NCBI GenBank assembly: GCA_964404065.1
Contig: CAYOIP010000014.1
Coordinates: 1-25,359, forward strand
DNA: 25,359 nt
Reading direction: 5' to 3'
Origin: UBA7396 sp964404065
Lineage (GTDB): Bacteria; Patescibacteriota; Gracilibacteria; BD1-5; UBA6164
This document shows, in pieces, positions 1 through 7,661 of the stretch; within the stretch, counting starts at the first letter, position 1, and every line of letters starts with the position of its first letter. The notes below the pieces were generated by a model that saw only the letters and a list, made by a program, of their open reading frames with translations, did no database searches and was not told the origin of the DNA. The position numbers were made by a program, and so were the translations under genes.

Positions 1-2
1 CA

Positions 3-167
3 AATCTAGATTTTGATAATCCAGACTGATGGGCAATTAATAAAATAGAGGAAAAATTATCACAAACATCAAGGATATTATGACAAATAATAATATTTAA
101 AGATAAAATAAAAAAATTAATAATTTGAAAAAAACAATATTTCCCAGAATTAGAAAAAGCAACTTAA
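3..167 (+). CDS. 3' end of an unidentified gene (partial, code 25)
   Basis: This is an open reading frame running in from the window edge and ending at TAA 165-167. With TGA read as Gly it gives about 54 residues, ending YFPELEKAT, rich in Lys and Ile and helical in character. I do not recognise the family from this tail. It lies on the same strand as ispA and is separated from it by a terminator-like hairpin that begins just before its stop. The other two plus-strand frames are interrupted by TAA or TAG here, which supports this frame. Confidence 0.45.
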
Positions 168-182
168 ATTAGTTGTTTTTTT
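154..182 (+). terminator. Intrinsic terminator after the first partial gene
   Basis: CAACT (160-164) pairs with AGTTG (171-175) around a 6-nt loop, extended below by A/T pairs into a run of seven T (176-182). The stem overlaps the stop codon of the upstream gene. Confidence 0.6.
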
Positions 183-184
183 AT

Positions 185-212
185 TTGCAAAAATTATTTT
201 AATTCTTACTAT
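185..212 (+). promoter_or_regulatory. Possible promoter of ispA
   Basis: TTGCAA (185-190) and TACTAT (207-212) are spaced by 16 nt. They lie between the preceding terminator and the ispA start, which would give a leader of about 20 nt. In such A/T-rich DNA chance matches are common, so this is tentative. Confidence 0.35.
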
Positions 213-240
213 CTAAAAAATTTAATTTTATTTTTAAATT

Positions 241-1131
241 ATGCTTCCAATTTGGTACAATACATATAAAAACTTTGTAGAAAAATCAATAAATAATTAT
301 TTAGAAAATTATTTTTCTAATGAGTATTCAAGCGAGTCTTTAGAAATAATAAAAGATGCATCTATTTATGCTGTTAAAGGTTGAAAAAGAATTAGATCTA
401 TATTAGCTTTGGAATTTTATTTAATTTTAACTTGAAGAAATTTTGAAGATATAAAAGAAAATGACGATATAGTAAAATTTTGTATTGCTTTAGAGTTAAT
501 ACATGCTTATAGTTTGATTCATGATGATTTACCAGCAATGGATAATGACGAATACAGAAGATGAGAATTAACTATTTGGAAAAAATTCGGAGAAGCAAAT
601 TGAGTTTTAGTTTGAGATTTATTAAATACTTTATCTTTTGAAGTTTTAAGTGAAATTAGTGATGAAAAAATTTGATTAAAACTAGTTAAATTACTTTCAA
701 ATTCAACATGATTTTACTGAATGATCGGATGACAAGTAGAAGATATATTTTATGAAGAAAATTTTTCTAAACTTAATTTAGAGAAACTTATTTCACTTCA
801 TAATAAAAAAACTTGAGCACTTATTATTACTTCAGTTTTAGGTTGAATAATTTTATCTTGAAAAATTATCAAAGAAAAATACGAAAAATATGCTAGAAAT
901 ATAGGTTTGGCTTTTCAGATAAAAGATGATATTTTGGATATTGAATGAACTTTTGAAGAAACAGGAAAATCTGTCGGGTGAGAAGAAAAATGATTTGTTT
1001 ATTTTTTATGATTAGAAAAGTCTAAAAAATATTTATATGATTTAATTTCGGAAAGTTTAGAAATTATTTGAGAATTAAATTCTGAAAAATTAGAGTTTTT
1101 AACTAAGTATATAGGGGAGAGAAAGAAATAA
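241..1131 (+). CDS. ispA: Farnesyl diphosphate synthase (IspA-type polyprenyl synthetase)
   Basis: This 296-aa protein is the usual length for a short-chain prenyl diphosphate synthase, which condenses isopentenyl diphosphate with allylic diphosphates in the cytoplasm. The first aspartate-rich motif DDLPAMD is at residues 95-101, inside YSLIHDDLPAMDNDEYRRG, which closely resembles E. coli IspA. Tyr at -5 and two extra residues in the motif are the bacterial (type II) FPP synthase signature, so a C15 product is inferred. KFGEAN follows at about 115-120, and the second motif, QIKDDILDIEG, has its aspartates at D219, D220 and D223. Many conserved glycines are TGA. The start ATG follows an A/T-only leader with no Shine-Dalgarno. 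The product would feed undecaprenyl or other isoprenoid synthesis, consistent with the cell-wall genes nearby. Confidence 0.9.
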
Positions 1132-1166
1132 AAAGCTATTTTTACTTAAAAATAGCTTTTTATTTT
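1130..1166 (+). terminator. Intrinsic terminator of ispA
   Basis: The 14-nt arms 1131-1144 and 1147-1160 are perfectly complementary around GCTATT/AATAGC. They are followed by a T-rich tract and begin immediately at the ispA stop codon. Confidence 0.8.
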
Positions 1167-1248
1167 ACAATTTTTCTAAAATAGTTAAAATAATCTAGCT
1201 AAAAATACGAATATTTTGGCAATAATTTATTTTATTACTTTTTTATTT

Positions 1249-1899
1249 ATGAAAAATATTAAATCTTATTTTTTAGATGTTTTTAGAATAACATCAATAC
1301 TTTTTATTTCTATTGCTTTAATTTTATGAATAGTATTTGCAGCATGAAAAACTATTTCAAATTCATCAGAAATAGTTGAAGAATGAGATATAATAACAGC
1401 TTCTTGGTATAATGATATTAAATCAAAATTTGATTTAATTTGGTCTGTTTTTAGCTGACCTCATACTGAATGATGACTTTGTAGTTATAGTAATAATAAA
1501 ATAATGTGTAATAATTCACTCCCAGAACCTGTTAATTCTGAAGTTCAACAATTATACTCTGCAGCATATACATCTCATTGATGAACAGAAGAAGAAAGAA
1601 TTAAGGATTGGAATGACTCTGTTACTCTAACAGCTGAAGCATACAGTAATTTAAGAGTAGGTTCCCCATCTTGGGAAGAATTTTGTACAATTAATCCAGA
1701 TTGAAGTTTTACTTTAGTAGATTGAATGACAAAACAAGATCAAGCTGATAGTTGTATGCGTTGGATTTGCACTCGGGCATCTGATTATATTTATAACCTA
1801 GATTTTAAAATGTCAGATTGAGAACATTGTGCTGAATGAGGCGAAGCATGCCCTAAGTGATTATTTTTCATAGCTTGTTTATGAACTAAAAAACAATAA
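1249..1899 (+). CDS. Membrane-anchored or secreted Cys-containing protein of unknown function
   Basis: A 216-aa protein. The N-terminus is short and basic (MKNIKSYF), followed by a hydrophobic segment at about residues 14-32, and the rest is polar, so it is a signal-anchored or secreted protein. After the membrane segment comes GDIITASWYNDI, reminiscent of the 'G-D-x-[IL]-T-A-x-x-[WY]-N' stretch often seen after a pilin-like or signal helix in candidate-phyla surface proteins; that comparison is from memory. The C-terminal half has several Cys (LCSY, MCNN, FCTI, SCMRWICT, HCAEGGEACPKG, ACLG), suggesting disulfides or a bound metal outside the membrane. It stands alone between two terminators. 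I do not recognise the family. Confidence 0.7.
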
Positions 1900-1923
1900 T
1901 ATTCTTTCATAAATTAACATACT

Positions 1924-1960
1924 CCTCGGGCTTCATAAATTGCGCCTGAGGCTTTCTTTT
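1924..1960 (+). terminator. Intrinsic terminator after the 1249-1899 gene
   Basis: CCTCGGGC (1924-1931) pairs with GCCTGAGG (1944-1951), eight pairs with one G-U wobble and a 12-nt loop, followed by CTTTCTTTT. It is notably G+C-rich for this region. Confidence 0.75.
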
Positions 1961-2055
1961 AGTGTAAAAAATTATTATAATGAAAAATAGTTTTTTATTT
2001 GTATTTTAATTTAAATTTATTAAAATATTTTAAATTATTAATTAATTATATTTGT

Positions 2056-2274
2056 ATGTATGATATAAAAATTTTTATAGAAGATAATTGACAGTTTTGA
2101 GCTAGAGTTCAAGCATGAAAAGAAGTTATTTATTGAGTATGAAAAAATCAATATGAATTAATGGAAAACATAAAACAATGACTGGAGTTTTCTTTTGAAA
2201 ATAAGAAAAAAAATGAAAGTGTTTCAAGGCTTTTCACTTACTTATCAGATAAAAATCACCCGGTATGTCATTAA
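2056..2274 (+). CDS. hicB: HicB-like antitoxin (short)
   Basis: A 72-aa protein with the HicB-type partial RNase H fold pattern: an N-terminal strand (YDIKIFIEDNGQF), a second strand (ARVQAGKEVIYGVG) and a helix with the typical EL..NIK.GLE.. run. HicB proteins bind and inhibit the HicA mRNA interferase. The usual C-terminal DNA-binding (RHH or HTH) domain is missing, so autoregulation by DNA binding is not evident. Its last codons overlap the start of the HicA-like gene (ATG at 2265), implying translational coupling. TATAAT at 1976-1981 could be the -10 of a promoter. The assignment rests on motif pattern and on the neighbour. Confidence 0.65.
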
Positions 2275-2492
2275 AATATAATCTAATAATTCAAATATTA
2301 AATGAATTAGAATTTATTTTAGTTAGAAAAAAATGAAGTCATTTTAGATATGAAAAAAATTGATACTGACTAACAGTTGCTTTTCATAAAGAATACCCTC
2401 CAAAAACTGCTAAAAGTATGTTAAAAGATATTGCAAAAATTTCTGATATTGAATATAAAGATTTGATAGAGAAATATAATATAAAACTATAA
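2265..2492 (+). CDS. hicA: HicA-like toxin (mRNA interferase)
   Basis: A 75-aa protein matching the small double-stranded-RNA-binding-like HicA family. It has an N-terminal helix ending ILNELEFILVRKKGSHFRY, where the His of the G-S-H motif is the family's catalytic residue. A strand with a second His follows (LTVAFHKEY), then a helix with the K-S-M-L-K-D-I pattern corresponding to the 'L..IL' region. Known HicA toxins cleave mRNA independently of the ribosome, and the partner HicB neutralises them. The start overlaps the end of the HicB-like gene by 10 nt in another frame, the classic toxin-antitoxin arrangement. A strong terminator follows directly. Both proteins appear intact once TGA is read as Gly. 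Confidence 0.7.
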
Positions 2493-2510
2493 AAAATTGC
2501 AAAACCTAAA

Positions 2511-2541
2511 AAACTATTATAATCAAAATAATAGTTTTTTT
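2511..2541 (+). terminator. Intrinsic terminator of the hicBA-like pair
   Basis: AAACTATTAT (2511-2520) and ATAATAGTTT (2528-2537) form a perfect 10-bp stem with a 7-nt loop, running into seven T (2535-2541). It ends about 10 nt before the recG start. Confidence 0.8.
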
Positions 2542-2551
2542 ATTTTACAGA

Positions 2552-5083
2552 ATGCTTTCAACTCAATTAACAAAACACCTTTTACACACAACTGATAATT
2601 ACATAAAATCATTAAATAAATGAGGTATTTTAACGGCACTTGATTTAATAAACTTTTTCCCAAAATCACTAGAAGATAGAAGTTTAGTTATTGATAGTTT
2701 TTCATATATTAATATAAAAGATAAAAATACGATTGTAGTAAAATTACTTTCAGTTGATAATTCCAGAACTTCAACTTGAAAAGTGCTTACAAAAGCAATT
2801 TTTGAAGATAAAAATGGATTTATGTCAGAATGAGTTTGGTTTAATAGAAATTATTTAGCAACTCAATTAAATAAATTTATTTGAAAAAAAATAATTATAA
2901 GCTGAAAAGTAAAATATGATTTTTGAAAATTATCTTTTGTTTCACCTGAAGTAGAAACAGATTTATCAAAAACTTCTTGAGAAGTAATTCCAGTTTATAG
3001 TGATTTTAATTATATTCCTGGAACTTGGATAGCATCAAAAATGGAATATGTAAGAGATTTTATAAAAGAAATTCCAGAAACGCTACCTGAAAAAATAATT
3101 AAAAAATACAATTTTATTTCAAAATCTCAAGCAATTGATAAACTTCATTTTCCAAAAAATAAACATGATTTTGAAATTGCAAGAGAAAGACTTGCTTATG
3201 ATGAACTTTATGAAATAAACTATAAAGCTATTTCAAAAAAAGTAGAAAAGCAAAGTTTATCAGAGTGAAAAAGTATTCCAATTCCTCTAAATCCAGATTT
3301 AATAAAGGAAATTATTTCTAAATTGCCTTTTGAACTTACAAATCATCAAAAAATCTCACTTTTTCAAATCTTAAAAGATATGGAAAAAAATCATTCTATG
3401 CAAAGACTTTTGCAGTGAGATGTCTGAACAGGGAAGACTGTAGTTGCTGCAATAAGTGTGATTCATAGTATTTTAGAGAGTGGGAAAAATCCCCCTATCC
3501 CTAGCTATTATCAGCCATCACCCCTGGCCCCTCAAATACAACCCTCACCCCAACCCTCTCCTTTGGAGGAGAGGGGGGTAAAAGGTATAAGTATTAGGAA
3601 ATATGAACTTATATCTCCAGCTTATGTTTTTGAATTGTCAAAAGATTTTAGGAAAAATCCAACTGAAAGTGAAAAAAAATTATGGCAAATTTTAAGGAAT
3701 AATAAATTTAATAATTTGAAATTTAGAAGACAACATCCAATTTGAAGATATATTGCAGATTTTTACTGTGAAGAATTAAATTTAGTTTTAGAATTAGATT
3801 GAAAAATACATAATGAGGAATATCAAAAAGCTTATGATGAGGAAAGAGATAATTTACTTAAAAATTATTGATTTAATATCATAAGATTCAAAAATGAAGA
3901 TGTTTTAAATAAAACTGATAACGAAATATTTAACCTTATTAACTCCCCTCTACTCCAAAGGAGAGGGGCAGGGGGTGAGGGAATTAATAAAATTCAAGCT
4001 TGCATCCTAGCTCCAACAGAAATTTTAGCTAGACAGCATTTTGAATGACTTGAAAATTTATTTACTTCATATGGATTAAATCCAGCACTTCTTGTATGAA
4101 GTACTACAAAAAAACAAAAAGATATTATTAAATGACAACTTAAATCTTGAAATGTTGATGTAATAATCTGAACTCACGCGCTTTTAGAAGAAGATGTTAT
4201 TTTTAATAAACTCGGATTTGTAATAATTGATGAACAACATAGATTTTGAGTTAAACAAAGAGAGATTTTGGAAAAATATGTAAATCAAAAACTTTCCTCT
4301 CCTATAAGGGGAGGGATTGAGGGAGGGGTAATAATCCCACATTCTCTAAATATGACAGCAACCCCAATTCCAAGAACTTTGGCTTTAACTTTGTATTGAG
4401 ATCAAGATTTATCAATTATAAATGAATATCCAGTTTGAAGAAAAATTATTTTTACAAAAGTTGCATCAAGTGAAAACGAGCGTCATCAGATAGAACTTTT
4501 TGTTAGAAATCAGATAGAATCTTGAAGACAAGTTTTTTGGATTTCGCCTTTAGTACAAGAATCAGAAAAAATAGATCTAGCAAATGCTATTTCTACTTAT
4601 GAGTCTCTTACTGAAATATTCTCACCATTTAAAGTATGACTTTTACATGGGAAAATGAAGGCAAGTGAAAAACAAGATATTATGAAGCAATTTGAAAATA
4701 ATGAAATTCAAATATTGTCTTCAACAAGTGTAGTTGAGGTTTGAGTAAATGTTCCAAATGCAACAATTATGTGTATAGAATGAGCTGAAAGATTTGGATT
4801 ATCTCAGCTTCATCAGTTTAGATGAAGAGTTTGAAGATGAGAATTTCAAAGTTATTGTTATTTATTTCCATCAAATTGATATAAAACTGATAGGTTAAAA
4901 GCTATGGAAAAAACTGCTAATTGATTTGAATTAGCTGAAATAGATTTAGAATTAAGATGACCCGGGGAAGTATATTGAGTTAGACAATCATGAGAAGTTG
5001 AATTTAAAATTGCTGATATAAAGGATTTAGAACTCGTAAGTCAAATCAGAGAAGATATAGAAGAGATGTTTAAAAAAAATTAG
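2552..5083 (+). CDS. recG: ATP-dependent DNA helicase RecG with an in-frame DUF559 endonuclease insertion
   Basis: An 843-aa protein; RecG is usually about 680-700 aa, and the excess is explained by insertions. RecG is a branched-DNA translocase that remodels stalled forks and recombination intermediates. An N-terminal wedge/OB region precedes the helicase motifs: P-loop GDVGTGKT (about 289-296), LAPTEILARQH (motif Ia), VIIDEQHRFGVKQR (motif II), MTATPIPRTLALT (motif III), STSVVEVGVNVPNA and LHQFRGRVGRG (motifs V/VI). Between motifs I and Ia about 169 residues (about 313-481) are inserted, holding a DUF559/Vsr-like domain flanked by Pro-rich peptides encoded by palindromic repeats. A second, shorter repeat-derived peptide (SSPIRGGIEGG) sits between motifs II and III. 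The reading frame is continuous through both. The C-terminus overlaps the convergent stop of the next gene. Confidence 0.93.
3488..3994 (+). mobile_element. In-frame insertion in recG: palindromic repeats flanking a DUF559/Vsr-like endonuclease domain
   Basis: The insert interrupts RecG between ILESGK and QACILAPTE. The left flank (about 3490-3594) is Pro-rich and G+C-rich and contains CCCTCACCCCAACCCTCTCC (3542-3561) and the hairpin CCTCTCC/GGAGAGG. The right flank (3944-3981) carries the same unit inverted (3960-3981). Between them, about 3626-3913 encodes a DUF559 domain. It shows the restriction-endonuclease-fold signature ADFYC (D403), LELDGKIH (E414, D416, H420), a D-E-E-R-D helix and FNIIRFKNEDVL, so catalytic residues look intact. 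No ATG in the frame lies between the flank and the domain, so it is expected to be made as part of RecG. It lacks the splice-site residues expected of an intein. Whether it moves is inference. Confidence 0.8.
4296..4328 (+). repeat. Second palindromic repeat inside recG
   Basis: A G+C-rich stretch with CCTCTCC and GGGGAGGG hairpin arms followed by GAGGGAGGGG, a degenerate member of the same family as the flanks of the recG insert. It is read in frame as SSPIRGGIEGG between helicase motifs II and III, where other RecG proteins have a short variable loop. Confidence 0.65.
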
Positions 5084-5970
5084 TCTAATATTTTTATTTC
5101 CCAATTTCAATCAGGTAAAAAATCTTTTCTTATCCACATATTTAACGTTTTAATTGTTTGATAACTTTGTCATTTTTCAATACTCCATTTTTTTAAATCA
5201 TCTATTTTTCAAACTTGAATAATTTCAGTTTTTGGTTCAGTATAAACTCAACCAATTAATTTATCAATATAATTTTTTTTGCTTTCATAATCTAAAATTA
5301 CATATTTGATTGCAAGTATCTTAAATACATAACGAGAAGTTTCTTCATTTAGATATAAATCATAATAATTATCTACTTTTTGATCCTCTAAAGCACTTTT
5401 TATACCATTTTGTCATCTATTATAGCTTGCTGCAACTAAAGTCCGATTTCAAAAAAGAGAGTGTAGATAATCTAAATATTTACAGGCTGCAAGCGTAGAT
5501 TTTTCAAAATTATATCTTTCATCAATCTCTTCATTAACTATTAATCAATATTCTCTAGCAGTTTCCGGTATAAATTGCCAAATTCAAGCAGCATTTGCAC
5601 TTGATACAACATCATTTCTTAAAGCACTTTCTGCAATTGGCAAGTATTTAAAATCTTTAGGAATATTATAATCATTTAAAGTTTTTTCTATAAATCACAT
5701 ATATAAAGGAAGTCTTTTTACATAAAGAAAAAATTGATACAAATTATATGAAGTATTTAAAAACTCTTTATCAAATCTTTCTTTTATAAAATAGTTTTTA
5801 TCTAAGTTTGGTAATTTTTCACCTGCAAATTCTAAATCATTTCAAGGATATGAAAAAATTATACCACTATTTTGTTCAATTTTTTTTTCTCAAAAATTGT
5901 TAAAAACTATTAAAAATATAGTAATTAAAATGATAAAAGTTATCACAAGATATTTTGTTAAATTAGACAT
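5080..5970 (-). CDS. MltD-like membrane-anchored lytic transglycosylase
   Basis: A 296-aa protein. An N-terminal transmembrane or uncleaved signal segment (about residues 7-24) places the rest outside the membrane. The soluble-lytic-transglycosylase (family 1, MltD-type) fold is clear: catalytic Glu114 in YLPIAES, then SSANAAGIWQFIPETAREYGL (about 123-143) and ASYNRGQNGI (about 181-190). Such enzymes cleave the MurNAc-GlcNAc bond of peptidoglycan, forming 1,6-anhydro-MurNAc. The C-terminal 45 residues may be a degenerate LysM-like peptidoglycan-binding piece, but this is weak. The gene converges on recG with overlapping stop codons and is divergent from dnaA across 176 nt. Confidence 0.88.
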
Positions 5971-6013
5971 TTTTAAGTATTTTTTAGTTAAGTAAAAGAT
6001 TAGCTTGTTTTTC

Positions 6014-6065
6014 TGTATAAAAATTTTATACAAAAAATATTGTCAATAAAAAATAAATAATTGAC
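6014..6065. promoter_or_regulatory. Palindromes in the mltD-dnaA intergenic region
   Basis: The 176-nt divergent spacer contains a 19-nt perfect palindrome TGTATAAAA-A-TTTTATACA (6014-6032) and an inverted repeat GTCAAT (6042-6047) / ATTGAC (6060-6065), which overlaps a possible -35 TTGACT reading toward dnaA. They could be an operator or overlapping divergent promoter elements. No cluster of DnaA boxes is seen here, so I do not call an origin. Confidence 0.35.
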
Positions 6066-6146
6066 TTATCTATTTTTTTTAATAACTTAACATTTAATCT
6101 CAATAAATCAAATTAAATTTTTATAAAAAAATAATTTATAAAACAT

Positions 6147-7583
6147 ATGGATAATTACACAAGTTTGAAAAATATACTAAATTCTATTTTATTAACAATA
6201 AAAAAACAAGATTTTTTAGTTTATTTTAGAAAAATATCAATTATTGAAGTTAAAAAAGATAAAGTTACTTTTTGAGTTGTTTCTGGTTTTATGAAAGAAA
6301 ATCTTGAAGCAAAATTTTATGATTTAATTTTTTCTTCTACTAAAAAAGAGTTTCCAGATGTTACAAAAATTGATTTTATTGTTGATATGAATATTGAAAA
6401 TCCAACAAATGAAAATGTAATTGATTGTCAAAATTATTTCAAAGAATATTTAAAAAAATCTAAAAAAACTACTACAAATCATGAAACAATGACTTGAAAA
6501 AAACAATCTGAAAATGAATCTGATTCAAAAGCTTGAGAAACTTCTACTAGATACACTTTGGATAATTTTATAGTTTGACCATCAAATCAACTTCCATATT
6601 CTGCTTGTGAAGCTGTTGTTAGAAATCCAGGTAAATCATATAATCCACTTTATATTTATGGTGAAGTTTGACTTGGAAAAACTCATTTACTTCAATGAAC
6701 TTGAAATGCAATTTTAAAAAAATATAAAGATAAAACCGTTAGATACATGACAGCTGACAAATTTATTACTGAATATGTTAGTGCTGTAAAGAAAAAATGA
6801 GTTGAAAAATTGAGACAAAAATATGCTGAAGTTGATGTAATAATTATTGATGACGTTCAATTTTTACAAAAGAAAGAACAAACTCAAAATGAGCTTTATA
6901 ATATTTTTAATATTTTATATGATGCTCAAAAACAAATAATTATTTCCGGAGATAGATCACCAAAAGAATTAACAGAAATCGAACCAAGACTTAAATCAAG
7001 ATTTGAATGGTGAATTATAGTTGATATTTCAAAACCAGATTTTGAAACTCGTTTAGCAATTTTACAAGAAAAAGCTAGAAGTAGAGAGTTTTTACTTCCT
7101 CAAGATGTTGCTGAATTTATTGCTGCAAATGTATGTGATAGCGTGAGAGAATTAGAATGAATTTTAAATCAATTAGTTGCAGAATATGAACTAGATCATT
7201 CAACTCCAACTTTAGAAAAAGTTGCTAAAAAGCTAAAAAAACTTTCTTTCACAACTGATTTGCTTGGAGAAACAAAGATTCAAAGAACTACAACCATAAA
7301 AAGTTATGAAGATATTATAACTGCTGTTTCAAATCATTTTGGTATAGAAAAAGAATGAATTTTATGAGAAAATAGAAGAAAAGAATTTATGATTCCTCGT
7401 CAAGTAGCTATGTATCTTTTAAAAACAAAATTGCATTATACTTATGAGAGAATTTGAAATATTTTCTCTGGAAGAAATCATGCAGCAGTTTTGTATAGCT
7501 GTAATAAATTAGAATCAATTTTAAAAAAAGATAAAAATTTACTATATGAAATAAATATTTTAAGAGATTGAATTTGAATATAA
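6147..7583 (+). CDS. dnaA: Chromosomal replication initiator protein DnaA
   Basis: A 478-aa protein with the full DnaA layout. A divergent domain I is at about 1-85 and a polar linker at about 100-135. The AAA+ domain follows YTLDNFIVG, with P-loop GEVGLGKTH (172-180), Walker B VIIIDDVQFL (231-240), sensor I (IIISGDRSPKEL), an arginine-rich box-VII-like stretch (EPRLKSRFEWG) and sensor II SVRELEGILN. The C-terminal DNA-binding domain ends with ERIGNIFSGRNHAAVLYS, matching the DnaA-box-binding signature (usually GGRDHTTVLH) with changes. DnaA-ATP opens the replication origin. The gene is monocistronic, with its own terminator, and divergent from the lytic transglycosylase gene. TGA encodes the fourth residue of the P-loop and about a dozen other glycines. 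Confidence 0.95.
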
Positions 7584-7609
7584 ACTAGGAAAAACCTAGT
7601 TTATTTTTT
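7582..7609 (+). terminator. Intrinsic terminator of dnaA
   Basis: AAACTAGG (7582-7589) and CCTAGTTT (7595-7602) form a perfect stem with a 5-nt A loop and a T-rich tail, starting within the dnaA stop codon. Confidence 0.8.
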
Positions 7610-7634
7610 GCATTTTTATCATATTTTATATAAT
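7608..7634 (+). promoter_or_regulatory. Probable promoter of the DUF4012-murE-dnaX-priA operon
   Basis: TATAAT at 7629-7634 with a weak -35 TTGCAT (7608-7613, spacer 15) sits right after the dnaA terminator and 28 nt before the first start codon of the operon. Confidence 0.45.
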
Positions 7635-7661
7635 AAAAATGTTACTTTTTAATTTTTTGAA

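Noticed and set aside
3..167. Identification of the first fragment as exodeoxyribonuclease VII small subunit, by analogy with xseB-ispA order in other bacteria
   Set aside because: The visible C-terminal residues do not show the XseB pattern, so I leave it unnamed.
3488..3994. Intein in RecG
   Set aside because: No Cys or Ser at the left junction and no His-Asn or Cys/Ser at the right one; the nuclease is DUF559/Vsr-like and the flanks are palindromic DNA repeats.
5130..5138. DnaA box TTATCCACA marking an origin near dnaA
   Set aside because: It is a single perfect match inside the lytic transglycosylase coding sequence; another lone match lies in the ABC-F gene near 16347. There is no cluster in the dnaA spacer.
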